Positions 1-8,651 of a DNA stretch of 64,000 bases are shown one piece after another (the first letter of the stretch is position 1; the number at the start of each line of letters is the position of its first letter). Origin of the DNA: Roseovarius salinarum (GTDB taxonomy: Bacteria; Pseudomonadota; Alphaproteobacteria; Rhodobacterales; Rhodobacteraceae); the NCBI RefSeq assembly GCF_002834145.1, contig NZ_PHNT01000008.1, positions 1 to 64,000 on the forward strand. The letters run 5' to 3'. The notes below the pieces were generated by a model that was given only the letters and a program-made list of their open reading frames with translations, made no database searches and was not told where the DNA came from. Position numbers and translations under genes: made by a program.

Positions 1-482
1 GCGGCCGGTGCCGGCCGCGCCCAGCCGGGCAGGTCCGGCGCGCCGGCGGCCGCCGCGAAGGCCCCGGCCGAGACCGGGTCCAGCGTGACCCGCAGACGCG
101 CCCGTCCGGTTTCCCCGTCCACATCCAGCCCGCTGCGGTCAAGCGCATAGGGCCCGGCAAGGTCCAGCACCATGCGCGACCAGCCGGGCCGGAACACGCC
201 CACGCGCGCGCCGCGCACGCGGTCGGTTTCAAGCAGCGCGGACGCGTCGAGGCCCTGCCAGTCGACCTCGCGGAAATCGAGCACGAGGCGCGGCGGCTGA
301 TCCAGGGTGAACACGCGGTAGGGCACGCCCTGGCTGAGCGCGAGGTCGATGCGCACGCCCTCGCCCGCCGCCGCGATGCGGCTTTGCGCCGGATCCGGGC
401 GCGCCAGCCCGGAAAACTCCTGCGCCGCGGCCGCGCCGCTCAGCACGACGGCGGCCACGAGGGCGCAAATCTTTCGGATCAT
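1..482 (-). CDS. N-acetylmuramoyl-L-alanine amidase, N-terminal part (cut by window edge)
   Basis: The minus strand opens with ATG at 482 (MIRKICALVAAVVLSGAA), a signal peptide ending near AAAAQE, followed by an AMIN-like beta domain (segments such as YRVFTLDQPPRLVLDFREV and GVFRPGWSRMVLDLAG). The frame stays open to base 1, so the catalytic Zn-dependent Amidase_3 domain lies outside the window. An AGGTGA Shine-Dalgarno five bases before ATG 482 fixes the start over the in-frame GTG at 491. AMIN domains target periplasmic amidases to septal peptidoglycan, where the enzyme cleaves the amide between MurNAc and L-Ala during daughter-cell separation. Family is inferred from the N-terminus only. 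Confidence 0.75.
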   Translation of the reverse strand, partial: MIRKICALVAAVVLSGAAAAQEFSGLARPDPAQSRIAAAGEGVRIDLALSQGVPYRVFTLDQPPRLVLDFREVDWQGLDASALLETDRVRGARVGVFRPGWSRMVLDLAGPYALDRSGLDVDGETGRARLRVTLDPVSAGAFAAAAGAPDLPGWARPAPA

Positions 483-600
483 CCTGCTCACCTGCCGTTT
501 GCCGTTCTCGCGGGCCCGTTTTGCCGCGATGATACACGATAAGGGCGCGCTTTGCACGATCGTCCTGCCCCCCTGTCGCCGCCGGATCCCGGGGCCCGCG

Positions 601-639
601 GCGGATGCCTCCGGCGGGAGTATTTCGGGCAAGATGAAG
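601..639 (+). repeat. Interspersed intergenic repeat, copy A
   Basis: This copy contains CCTCCGGCGGGAGTATTT followed by GGCAAGATGAAG. It matches almost base for base the reverse complement of 4544-4582 and, more loosely, that of 24169-24207. The CTCC/GGAG core can fold into a small hairpin followed by TATTT, so it may work as a terminator-like element. It lies between the aminotransferase stop and the amidase start. Confidence 0.7.
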
Positions 640-666
640 CGCCGGAACGCGGATCTGCCGCTGCGC

Positions 667-1818
667 TCAGCGCGCCGGGCGGTCCTTCATGAAGCGCTCG
701 AGCCGTGTCAGCCCCTCGCGGATGTCGTCGGTGGCGCGCGCATAGGAGAACCGCAGCGTCCCGCGACCGCGGGCCGGGTCGAAATCCACGCCCGGCGTGA
801 CGGCGACGCCCGCCTGCTCGAGGATCTCTGCGGCGAAAGCATGGCTGTCGTCGGTCAGGTGGTCCACCTGCGCGTAGACGTAGAAGGCGCCATCCGGCGG
901 CGCGATCCGGTCGAAGCCCGCCGCCGGCAGCCCCTCGAGCATCAGGCGGCGGTTCTCGGCATAGACAGCGAGGTTCGCGTTCAGTTCGTCGGTGCAGTCC
1001 ATCGCGGCCAGCGCGGCCACCTGGCTGGCGTGCGGAGCGCAGATGAACATGTTCTGCGCCAGTCGCTCGATCACGCGCACGTGGTCCTCGGGCACGACCA
1101 TCCAGCCCACGCGCCAGCCGGTCATCGAGAAGTACTTCGAGAAGGAATTGATGACGTAGGCGTCGTCGCTGACCTCCAGCGCGGTGACGGCCTTCGCCTC
1201 GTACTCGATGCCGTGGTAGATCTCGTCGCTGATGAAGCTGGCGCCGCCCGCCCGCGCGGCGTCCATCAGCGCCGCCAGCCCCGCGCGCCCGAGCATGGTG
1301 CCCGAGGGATTCGCCGGCGAGGCCACCATCAGACCATCGAGCGCCCGCCCCTCCAGATCGCCCGGCACCGGCTGCAGGCGGTTTTCCGCCGCCGCCTCCA
1401 ACAGCACCGGCTCGAGGTCGAGCGCGCGCAGGATCTGCCGGTAACTGGGATATCCGGGGCTGGCGATGCCCACGCGCTGGCCCGCGTCGAACAGCGCCGT
1501 GAAGGCCAGGATGAAGGCGCCCGACGAGCCGGGCGTGATCACCACGCGCTCGGGCGACAGGTCGACGTCGTACCATTCGCCGTAAAGCCGCGCGATCCGC
1601 GCGCGCAACGCCGGCAGGCCGAGGCCCACGGTATAGCCCAGCGCGTTTTCCTCCAGCGCGCGGGCCAGGACGTGCCGGGCGCCGGCCGGCGCGGGCGTGC
1701 CGGGCTGGCCCACTTCCATGTGGATGACATGGCGGCCCGCGTCCTCGGCGCGGCGGGCGGCTTCCATCACGTCCATCACGATGAAGGGATCGACACGGCC
1801 GCGGGTTGAGTTTCGCAT
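667..1818 (-). CDS. Pyridoxal-phosphate aminotransferase, class I/II
   Basis: A 383-residue fold-type I PLP enzyme of the aspartate/alanine aminotransferase group. Visible motifs are GSSGAF (about residue 98, phosphate contact), SPANPSGT (Asn170), SDEIYHG (Asp198, Tyr201) and SFSKYFSMTGWRVGW with the Schiff-base lysine at K228. It should move an amino group between an amino acid and a 2-oxo acid in the cytoplasm; the exact substrate cannot be read from sequence. Length is normal. It is divergent from the M48 protease gene at 1879 with about 60 bp between the starts. No gene symbol is justified because many paralogues (aspC, alaA, dapL-like) share these motifs. Confidence 0.88.
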   Translation of the reverse strand: MRNSTRGRVDPFIVMDVMEAARRAEDAGRHVIHMEVGQPGTPAPAGARHVLARALEENALGYTVGLGLPALRARIARLYGEWYDVDLSPERVVITPGSSGAFILAFTALFDAGQRVGIASPGYPSYRQILRALDLEPVLLEAAAENRLQPVPGDLEGRALDGLMVASPANPSGTMLGRAGLAALMDAARAGGASFISDEIYHGIEYEAKAVTALEVSDDAYVINSFSKYFSMTGWRVGWMVVPEDHVRVIERLAQNMFICAPHASQVAALAAMDCTDELNANLAVYAENRRLMLEGLPAAGFDRIAPPDGAFYVYAQVDHLTDDSHAFAAEILEQAGVAVTPGVDFDPARGRGTLRFSYARATDDIREGLTRLERFMKDRPAR

Positions 1819-1878
1819 GCGTTTGTTCCTAGACTGCCGTCACGTGACCCGTTTCACCCGGATCGAGGCAGGCCGTCA

Positions 1879-3207
1879 ATGAAGCTTTTCCGCCTTGCCG
1901 CGCTGTGCGCCCTGCTGGCCGTGGCGCTGGCCGACCCCGCGCGCGCGCTGTCGCTGCTGCGCGACCCGGATATCGAGCATGCGCTGAACCGCCTGTCGGA
2001 ACCGGTGCTGAAGGCGGCGGGGCTGAGCCCCACGCGCACGCAGATCCTGATGATCGACGATCGCAGCCTGAACGCCTTCGTCATCGACCGCGACCACATC
2101 TTCCTGCACTCCGGGCTGATCCTGAAGATGGACACGCCCGCCATGCTGCAGGCCGTGATCGCGCACGAGGCCGCGCATATCACCAACGGCCATCTCGCCC
2201 GCCGCCCGGTGAACATGCGCAACGCCCGCACCGCCGCCGGGCTGGGGATGGCGCTGGCCGCCATGGCGGGCGCGATCAGCGGCAGCCCCGATGCCGCCGC
2301 CGGCATCGCGCTGGGCACCCAGAACACCGCGCGCCGGGTCTTCTTCTCGCACACGCGCGCCGAGGAAAGCTCGGCCGACCGGTCGGCGATGCGCTTTCTG
2401 GCGCGCGCCGACGTCGACCCGCGCGGCATGGTCGAGGTCATGGATGTCTTTCGCGGCCAGGAGGCGCTGATGCCCGGCCGGCAGGATCCCTACGCCCGCA
2501 CGCACCCGCTGTCGCGCGACCGTTACCGCGTGCTGGACCGGCTGGCGGAAACCTATGCCGACGACGGCGGCAAGGCCGACGCGCAGGCGCGCTACTGGTT
2601 CGCCCGCGCCAAGCACAAGCTGTCGGCCTTCATCCGCTCGCCCAAGTGGACGCTCAACCGCGCCGGCGAATCCGGCTATGCGGACGTGGCCAAGATGCGC
2701 GAGGCCATCGCCTGGCACCGTCGCTCGCAACTGGACCGCGCCCTGCCCGCGATCGACGCGGCGATCGCGCAGCGCCCCGATGACGCCTTCTTGCTGGAAC
2801 TCAAGGGGCAGATCCTGATGGAAAGCCGGCGTTTCGATGCGGCAGCCGCCGCCTATGGCCGCGCCGTGGAGCTGGCCCCCGACAACGCGCTGATCCTGGG
2901 GGCGCACGGCCGCGCGCTGCTTGCGCAGGGGCGCACCGGCAAGGCCCTGCAGGTGCTCGAGCGTGCCCGCGCCCGCGACGGGCAGGACCCGCGGGTGCTG
3001 CGCGATCTCGCCGTGGCGCACGCGCGTGCCGGCAACAAGGGCCAGGCGTCGGTCGTGACCGCCGAACGCTACGCCATGAGCGGCCGGCTCGAGGATGCCG
3101 CCCTGCACGCCAAGCGTGCCTCCGACCTTCTGCCACGCGGGTCGACCGCTTGGCAGCGCGCGCAGGATGTGCTTTCTGCCGCCAAGACGGCCAAGGCCGA
3201 CAAGTAG
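1879..3207 (+). CDS. M48-family metalloprotease with C-terminal TPR repeats (BepA/YfgC-like)
   Basis: A 442-residue secreted protein. The N-terminus MKLFRLAALCALLAVALADPARA is a signal peptide. The zinc site is H96-E-A-A-H100 followed by ITNGH, and EESSAD around residues 162-167 supplies the third ligand. From about residue 230 the protein is helical TPR sequence (for example LLELKGQILMESRRFDAAAA and ALVLERAR-like segments). E. coli BepA has this architecture and acts in the periplasm on stalled LptD and BAM substrates. The two following genes encode periplasmic thioredoxin-fold proteins, so the set looks like an envelope-protein quality-control and disulfide module. Confidence 0.88.
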   Translation: MKLFRLAALCALLAVALADPARALSLLRDPDIEHALNRLSEPVLKAAGLSPTRTQILMIDDRSLNAFVIDRDHIFLHSGLILKMDTPAMLQAVIAHEAAHITNGHLARRPVNMRNARTAAGLGMALAAMAGAISGSPDAAAGIALGTQNTARRVFFSHTRAEESSADRSAMRFLARADVDPRGMVEVMDVFRGQEALMPGRQDPYARTHPLSRDRYRVLDRLAETYADDGGKADAQARYWFARAKHKLSAFIRSPKWTLNRAGESGYADVAKMREAIAWHRRSQLDRALPAIDAAIAQRPDDAFLLELKGQILMESRRFDAAAAAYGRAVELAPDNALILGAHGRALLAQGRTGKALQVLERARARDGQDPRVLRDLAVAHARAGNKGQASVVTAERYAMSGRLEDAALHAKRASDLLPRGSTAWQRAQDVLSAAKTAKADK

Positions 3208-3232
3208 CCCGCCACCAACGGAGATGCCCCGC

Positions 3233-3988
3233 ATGACACGCATTCCCCTTCTCGCCGCGATCGCCGCGGTTTTCGCCTTCGCCGCCCCCGTGCAGGCCAT
3301 CGACCTGACGGACATGACCTCGGAGGAGCGCAAGGCGCTGCGTGCCGAGATCCGCGCCTACCTGATCGACAACCCCGAAGTCATCATGGAGGCCATCGAG
3401 GTGCTGGAGGAGCGCCAGGCCGCGCGCGCCGCCCGGGACGACGCCAAGCTCATCAAGCAGAACGCCGAGGCGGTATTCGACGACGGCCATTCCTGGGTCG
3501 GCGGCAACCCGGACGGTGACGTCACGCTGGTGGAGTTCATGGATTACGAGTGCGGTTACTGCCGCCGCGCCTTCCCCGAGGTCGAGAGCCTGATCGAGAC
3601 CGACGGCGACATCCGCTTCATCATCAAGGAGTTCCCGATCCTCGGCGAGGGTTCGGTGCTGTCGTCGCGTTTCGCCATCGCGGTCAAGCAGACGGTCGGC
3701 GACGCGGCCTACAAGGCGGTGCACGACTCGCTGATGTCCTTCAAGGGGGAGATCGGGGAGCCGGCGCTGCGCCGCATCGCGAAAGGGCTGGATCTCGACC
3801 CGGCACCGATCATGGCACACATGAACACCGACGCCGTGACCGACGTGATCGCGCAAAACCACGCGCTGGCACGCAAGCTCAGCATCAGCGGCACGCCGAC
3901 CTTCATCATGGAGGACCGGATGCTGCGCGGCTACGTTCCGCTGGAGCAGATGATGCAGATCGCCGACGAGATCCGCGCGGACGACTGA
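3233..3988 (+). CDS. DsbA-family thiol:disulfide oxidoreductase (periplasmic)
   Basis: A 251-residue protein with signal peptide MTRIPLLAAIAAVFAFAAPVQA, a helical segment (ERKALRAEIRAYLIDNPEVI) typical of ScsC/Com1-like DsbA proteins, and a thioredoxin-fold domain with active site C107-G-Y-C110. The cis-Pro loop is visible as ISGTPTFI. It should oxidise or isomerise disulfides in exported proteins. ATG 3233 is preferred over the in-frame ATG at 3224 because GGAG at 3220-3223 sits nine bases before it and the signal peptide starts there. It is 25 bases after the M48 protease gene and one base before the next thioredoxin-fold gene, suggesting one transcript. Confidence 0.88.
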   Translation: MTRIPLLAAIAAVFAFAAPVQAIDLTDMTSEERKALRAEIRAYLIDNPEVIMEAIEVLEERQAARAARDDAKLIKQNAEAVFDDGHSWVGGNPDGDVTLVEFMDYECGYCRRAFPEVESLIETDGDIRFIIKEFPILGEGSVLSSRFAIAVKQTVGDAAYKAVHDSLMSFKGEIGEPALRRIAKGLDLDPAPIMAHMNTDAVTDVIAQNHALARKLSISGTPTFIMEDRMLRGYVPLEQMMQIADEIRADD

Positions 3989-3989
3989 C

Positions 3990-4535
3990 ATGATGACGGC
4001 GCGGCGCCTCTTGATACCGGTCGCCGCGTCGGTTCTGGCCGCCGGCGCGGCGGGCGCGCAGTCCAGCTTCTCGGACCTGGACGCGGCCGAACGCGCCGCG
4101 CTGCACGCCGAGATACGCGCGCTTCTGCTGGACGAGCCGGGGCTGGCGCGGCCGGCCAGCCGGGCACTCGATCCGCCGCAACCGCCGCGGGCCGAAGAGA
4201 TCTACGCCGAGGAAATCGCGCGCGACCTCGGCGCCATCTCGGAGCGGCGCGACAGGCTGTTCGGTGCCGGCCTGCCCGGATTCGGCCCGGCGGACGCCGC
4301 GCGGCGCATCGCGTTGTTCACGCGAAAGGACTGCCCCGCCTGCGCGCGCGCCGAGGCTGACCTGCGCGCGATGGCGCGGGCGCGGCCGCTGCGCGTCACC
4401 GTGCTGGACATGGAGGCCAATGCCGATCTTGCGCGCGACCTCGGTCTCGATACCGCGCCGAGCTACGTTCTGCCGGACATGATGCTGCGCGGCCACATCC
4501 CGAAGGTCGTCCTGCGCCGTTACCTCGACGACTGA
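3990..4535 (+). CDS. Secreted thioredoxin-fold protein with CPAC site, partner of the DsbA gene
   Basis: A 181-residue protein beginning MMTARRLLIPVAASVLAAG, a signal peptide. It repeats the neighbour's layout: an AERAALHAEIRALLLDEPG segment parallels ERKALRAEIRAYLIDNPEV of the upstream DsbA protein, then a reduced thioredoxin domain with C115-P-A-C118 and a TAPSYVLP cis-Pro loop. Both end with a similar MLRGH/MLRGY segment. The thioredoxin domain is shorter than in the neighbour and lacks most of the helical insertion. It looks like a diverged tandem duplicate, perhaps acting as reductase or partner of the first protein; this role is inference. Confidence 0.78.
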   Translation: MMTARRLLIPVAASVLAAGAAGAQSSFSDLDAAERAALHAEIRALLLDEPGLARPASRALDPPQPPRAEEIYAEEIARDLGAISERRDRLFGAGLPGFGPADAARRIALFTRKDCPACARAEADLRAMARARPLRVTVLDMEANADLARDLGLDTAPSYVLPDMMLRGHIPKVVLRRYLDD

Positions 4536-4543
4536 CGCCACAC

Positions 4544-4582
4544 CTTCATCTTGCCTCAAATACTCCCGCCGGAGGCATCCCG
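4544..4582 (-). repeat. Interspersed intergenic repeat, copy B
   Basis: The reverse complement contains CCTCCGGCGGGAGTATTT then GGCAAGATGAAG, matching copy A at 601-639 almost perfectly. It sits in the 76-bp convergent gap between the CPAC thioredoxin gene and ispG, where a terminator would be expected. Confidence 0.7.
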
Positions 4583-4611
4583 GCGTCCCGGCCGGAGCGG
4601 GCGGCGGGGCA

Positions 4612-5742
4612 TCACTCCGCAGCCGGGCGTTCGGCTTCGCCCGCCTCGATCTCGGCGGCGCGCTTCTCCACTTCCTCGACGATGTGATCGATCATCTCGT
4701 CGTTGGACATCTTGTGGCTGGCCTTGCCCGCGAGGTAGACCATGCCGGACCCCGCGCCGCCGCCGGTAAAGCCCACGTCGGTCATCAGCGCCTCGCCGGG
4801 GCCGTTCACCACGCAGCCGATGATCGACAGGCTCATCGGCGTCTTGATGTGCTCCAGCCGCGCCTCGAGCGTTTCGACCGTCTTGATGACGTCGAAGCCC
4901 TGGCGCGCGCAGGACGGGCACGAGATGATGTTCACGCCGCGGTGGCGCAGACCCAGCGCCTTGAGGATCTCGTAGCCGACCTTGACCTCTTCCACCGGAT
5001 CGGCCGAAAGCGATACCCGCAGCGTGTCGCCGATGCCCATCCACAGCAGGTTGCCCAGCCCGATGGCCGACTTGATGGTGCCGGCGGTCAGCCCGCCGGC
5101 CTCGGTTATGCCGAGATGGATGGGCGCGTCGGTGGCCTCGGCGATCCCCTGGTAGGCGGCCGCGGCAAGGAAGACGTCCGACGCCTTCACGGAAATCTTG
5201 AACTCGTGGAAATCGTTGTCCTCGAGGATGCGGATATGCTCAAGCCCGGATTCCACCATCGCCTCGGGGCACGGTTCGCCGTATTTTTCCAGCAGGTACT
5301 TTTCAAGGCTGCCCGCGTTCACGCCGATGCGCATCGAGCAGCCATGATCCCGCGCGGCCGCGATCACCTCGCGCACCCGTGCCTCGCTGCCGATGTTGCC
5401 GGGGTTGATGCGCAGGCAGGCCGCGCCGGCCTCGGCGGCCTCGATCCCGCGGCGGTAATGGAAATGGATGTCGGCGACGATCGGCACGGGGCTTTCCGGC
5501 ACGATCTCGCGCAGGGCGCGCGAACTTGCCTCGTCGGGCACCGACACGCGCACGATATCCGCACCGGCCTCGGCCGCGGCCTGCACCTGCGCCACGGTTC
5601 CGGCCACGTCCGTGGTCTCGGTGTTGGTCATGGTCTGCACGCTGATCGGCGCGTCGCCGCCCACGGGCACATTGCCCACGTGTATCTGGCGGCTCTTGCG
5701 GCGATAGATGTTGCGCCAAGGGCGTACGGGGTTCACCGGCAT
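4612..5742 (-). CDS. ispG: 4-hydroxy-3-methylbut-2-en-1-yl diphosphate synthase
   Basis: A 376-residue GcpE/IspG enzyme that converts 2-C-methyl-D-erythritol 2,4-cyclodiphosphate to HMBPP, the penultimate step of the MEP isoprenoid pathway. Family-specific sequence includes [57 protein letters not shown] and [10 protein letters not shown]; the cysteines in the last two segments bind the [4Fe-4S] cluster. ATG 5742 ([12 protein letters not shown]) was chosen because the family starts just before PWRNIxRRKS and a purine-rich AAGGGGG precedes it; an in-frame ATG at 5814 would add 24 unrelated residues. It lies 85 bases downstream of rodZ on the same strand. Confidence 0.95.
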   Translation of the reverse strand: MPVNPVRPWRNIYRRKSRQIHVGNVPVGGDAPISVQTMTNTETTDVAGTVAQVQAAAEAGADIVRVSVPDEASSRALREIVPESPVPIVADIHFHYRRGIEAAEAGAACLRINPGNIGSEARVREVIAAARDHGCSMRIGVNAGSLEKYLLEKYGEPCPEAMVESGLEHIRILEDNDFHEFKISVKASDVFLAAAAYQGIAEATDAPIHLGITEAGGLTAGTIKSAIGLGNLLWMGIGDTLRVSLSADPVEEVKVGYEILKALGLRHRGVNIISCPSCARQGFDVIKTVETLEARLEHIKTPMSLSIIGCVVNGPGEALMTDVGFTGGGAGSGMVYLAGKASHKMSNDEMIDHIVEEVEKRAAEIEAGEAERPAAE

Positions 5743-5826
5743 CCTGCGCCCCCTTGTGAACGGATTGGAATTTGCACTCGTCGCACAGATAGGCCACCTC
5801 GGCCCGTCGGGCAATGCGTGTCCGCC

Positions 5827-7089
5827 TCAGTTGCCCTGGCGCTGCCCCACGGACTGGGCCACGGCCTCGGCCACGTAGCGTGACAGGTCCTCGTCCTGGT
5901 CAAGGTCCGCCACGTCGTAGGTGTCGGTCAGCGCGTCGGCCGTCAGGGCCAGATCCGAGGTCACCGCCCCGTCCGGGCCGGCGGGGCCGTAGTGCTTGCC
6001 ATCGACGGCGAAATAGATCGCGCCGGATTCTCCCGCCCGCAGCTTCGCCGGCTCCTCGGAGCTCGGCACCTTGTAGGTGTCGCCCGCGTTCAGGATGCCT
6101 TCGAAGATAACGCTGCCGTCGGCCCCGCGCACGCGCACCCACGCCGGGCGCACCGCGACCATGGTCACTTGGGGCGCCGGATCCTCGAGCACCTGCGGCG
6201 CCTGGGTTTCCTCTTCGGCGGCCGGCTCGGGCCGCGGCGGCACGCGGTCGTCCACGGCCGCCGTCCGGACGGACTCCTCGCTGAGCGCGCCGACCTTCTG
6301 CGGGTCCAGCGTCGAAATCGGCGCGTCGCGCGCCGTCATGACGGGCACGTCGAGCGCCTTGGGCCGGTACAGCCGGTCCAGCGCCTCGTCGCGGCGCGGC
6401 GCCTGGAAACTGCCGGCCACCTCTTGCCGGGTCGTTCCCGAGCCGCTGCCGTCACGATCACCGCCACCCGCGGCCTTAGTTTCCGCCCCGGCCAGCGGAT
6501 CGAGATCGGCCAGCACCTCGGGGGTGTTCTCGACCGGTGCGAACTGGACGCGCTGGACCTCGGCCAGGACGTTCCAGCCGCCGTATCCGAGCGCCGCGAT
6601 CAGCGCCAGCAGCACGGCCGCCGAGCCGATCGCGCCGGGTTCGATGCGCGACAGCGGGTTCTCCGGCGTCGGCGCGAACGGCGTGTTCGGCGCCACCAGC
6701 GGATCATCGCTGCGCACCGGCCCGGCCACCGGCTGTTCGGACTTGCGGCGGGCCGAGGCCTCGGCCGCCATGCCGTGCGTGGTGGTGAAACCGCTTTCCT
6801 CGCAGAAGGACGCGAAGGCCGCTTCGGGGTCCATGCCCAGGTACCGCGCGTAGGACCGCACGTAGCCGGGAATGAAACCGGGCGTGTCGAAAGCATCGGG
6901 ATCGCATCGTTCGATCGCGGCCAGGTGCGTCGCGCGAATGCGCAGTTCCCTTTCGACCTCGAGAAGGGATTTGCCCATCGTCGCGCGTTCGCCGCGCATC
7001 AGGTCCCCGAGCCGCAGGTCGTAGTCGTCAAACCACGTCGGCTCGGTCGCTTCGCTTTTCGCCTCTCGCGTTGAACGCCGGCCTATCAT
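5827..7089 (-). CDS. RodZ-like cytoskeletal/HTH membrane protein
   Basis: A 420-residue protein. After about 20 residues comes an HTH_25-type helix-turn-helix (LRLGDLMRGERATMGKSLLEV to GFIPGYVRSYARYLGMDPE), a linker, one membrane segment (IGSAAVLLALIAALGYGGW) and a C-terminal periplasmic beta domain (DUF4115-like, WVRVRGADGSVIFEGIL). This is the RodZ layout: RodZ links the MreB cytoskeleton to the elongation machinery. The start at 7089 (MIGRRSTREAK) is preferred over an in-frame ATG 45 bases upstream because orthologous proteins begin MIGRR-like. An AT-richer gap of 130 bp separates it from hemA and probably carries its promoter. Confidence 0.82.
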   Translation of the reverse strand: MIGRRSTREAKSEATEPTWFDDYDLRLGDLMRGERATMGKSLLEVERELRIRATHLAAIERCDPDAFDTPGFIPGYVRSYARYLGMDPEAAFASFCEESGFTTTHGMAAEASARRKSEQPVAGPVRSDDPLVAPNTPFAPTPENPLSRIEPGAIGSAAVLLALIAALGYGGWNVLAEVQRVQFAPVENTPEVLADLDPLAGAETKAAGGGDRDGSGSGTTRQEVAGSFQAPRRDEALDRLYRPKALDVPVMTARDAPISTLDPQKVGALSEESVRTAAVDDRVPPRPEPAAEEETQAPQVLEDPAPQVTMVAVRPAWVRVRGADGSVIFEGILNAGDTYKVPSSEEPAKLRAGESGAIYFAVDGKHYGPAGPDGAVTSDLALTADALTDTYDVADLDQDEDLSRYVAEAVAQSVGQRQGN

Positions 7090-7219
7090 TCGATCCGCCC
7101 CGTCATTCCGCTCTGCCTGCCTCTTTTTTGTCAAATCCTACAGCATGTGTGATTCGACGCCCAGACTTTTGTTTCGGCGAAGTTAGCACATCGCAAGATT
7201 TTTTGAATGGCAGTGCGGA

Positions 7220-8443
7220 TCAGCCGGTCATTTCGGCACGATTCAGAGCACATTGGCTCCAAAGCTCGTCCATCGCGTGTATCAGCGTATCCATTTCATC
7301 CGGGCCATGCACCGGCGACGGCGTGAACCGCAGACGCTCGGTGCCGCGCGGGACGGTGGGGAAGTTGATCGGCTGGACGTAGATGCCGTAGCCCTCGAGC
7401 AGCATGTCCGACAGCTGCTTGGTATGGACCGGGTCACCCACGATCACCGGCACGATGTGGCTGCCGTGATCGATCAGCGGCAGCCCCATGCCCTTCAGGC
7501 GGGTCTTGAGGATCTTCGCCTGCGTCTGGTGCTTCTCGCGCAGCGCGTGGTCGCGCTTGAGGTGCGCGACGCTGGCCGCCGCGCCGGCCGCGACCGCCGG
7601 CGGAAGCGAGGTCGTGAAGATGAAGCCCGGCGCGTAGGAGCGCACGGCGTCGCACATCCTGGCACTGGAGGCGATGTAACCGCCCATCACGCCATAGGCC
7701 TTGGCCAGGGTGCCGTTGATGATGTCGATGCGGTGCATCAGCCGGTCGCGTTCGGCCACGCCCGCGCCGCGGGGTCCGTACATGCCCACCGCGTGCACCT
7801 CGTCGATGTAGGTCAGCGCGCCGAACTCGTCGGCCAGGTCGCAGATCGCCTCGACCGGGCCGAAATCGCCGTCCATGGAATAGACGGATTCGAAGGCGAT
7901 CAGCTTGGGCGCGTCCGGATCGTCGGCGGCCAGCAGTTCGCGCAGGTGCTCGACGTCGTTGTGGCGGAAGATCCGCTTGGCGCCCCCGTTGCGGCGCACA
8001 CCCTCGATCATGGAGGCGTGGTTGAGTTCGTCGGAATATATGATGAGGCCGGGAAACAGCTTGGGCAGCGTGCTGAGTGTGGCGTCGTTGGCAATGTAGG
8101 CCGAGGTGAACAGCAGCGCCGCTTCCTTGCCATGCAGGTCGGCCAGTTCGGCCTCCAGCCGCTTGTGATAGATGGTCGTGCCCGAAATGTTCCGGGTGCC
8201 GCCCGAGCCCGCGCCGGTGGCGTCGACGGCCTCGTGCATCGCGTCCAGGACCACGGGGTGCTGGCCCATTCCCAGGTAGTCATTGCCGCACCACACGGTG
8301 ATCGGCTGCTCCGTCCCGTCGGGCCGGCGCCACCGCGCATGCGGAAAGTTGCCCTTGCGGCGCTCGATGTCGATGAAGGTGCGGTAACGGCCCTCCTCGT
8401 GCAGCCTTTCGATCGCTTCATCCAGTTTCGCAGTGTAGTCCAC
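7220..8443 (-). CDS. hemA: 5-aminolevulinate synthase
   Basis: A 407-residue PLP enzyme condensing glycine and succinyl-CoA to 5-aminolevulinate, the entry step of the C4 tetrapyrrole pathway. It resembles rhodobacterial HemA along its whole length: [58 protein letters not shown] and [13 protein letters not shown] with the PLP lysine. The start is GTG at 8443 (read as fMet-Asp-Tyr): GGAGGGG lies six bases upstream, and the family begins MDY. An in-frame ATG upstream overlaps that ribosome-binding site and is rejected. A TTGAC-N4-GTCAA site at 8572-8585 lies about 130 bp upstream. Confidence 0.97.
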   Translation of the reverse strand: MDYTAKLDEAIERLHEEGRYRTFIDIERRKGNFPHARWRRPDGTEQPITVWCGNDYLGMGQHPVVLDAMHEAVDATGAGSGGTRNISGTTIYHKRLEAELADLHGKEAALLFTSAYIANDATLSTLPKLFPGLIIYSDELNHASMIEGVRRNGGAKRIFRHNDVEHLRELLAADDPDAPKLIAFESVYSMDGDFGPVEAICDLADEFGALTYIDEVHAVGMYGPRGAGVAERDRLMHRIDIINGTLAKAYGVMGGYIASSARMCDAVRSYAPGFIFTTSLPPAVAAGAAASVAHLKRDHALREKHQTQAKILKTRLKGMGLPLIDHGSHIVPVIVGDPVHTKQLSDMLLEGYGIYVQPINFPTVPRGTERLRFTPSPVHGPDEMDTLIHAMDELWSQCALNRAEMTG

Positions 8444-8571
8444 TGGCTTCCCCTCCATCTTCTTGACCCGCTGGTGGCGGATTCGGGCGCTTGGCACGCC
8501 ACATATTCACGGAACGTAATAGAACGCGCCACCGTCACGCAACAGGCTACAAATTGCCGCCCCCCGGAACC

Positions 8572-8585
8572 TTGACTTGTGTCAA
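8572..8585. promoter_or_regulatory. FNR/FnrL-type operator
   Basis: TTGACTTGTGTCAA is a perfect inverted repeat with 5-bp arms and 4-bp spacer, matching the FNR-family pattern TTGA-N6-TCAA. It lies between divergent hemA (start 8443) and the M20 peptidase (start 8652). FnrL control of hemA is established in Rhodobacter, so hemA is the more likely target; the distance to the transcription start is unknown. Confidence 0.65.
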
Positions 8586-8651
8586 GCCATTGGAAACCGC
8601 CGGACCGGCTGCTAGGGTCGGCCGATCATCAAGCAGACAAAGGGCCGCTGC

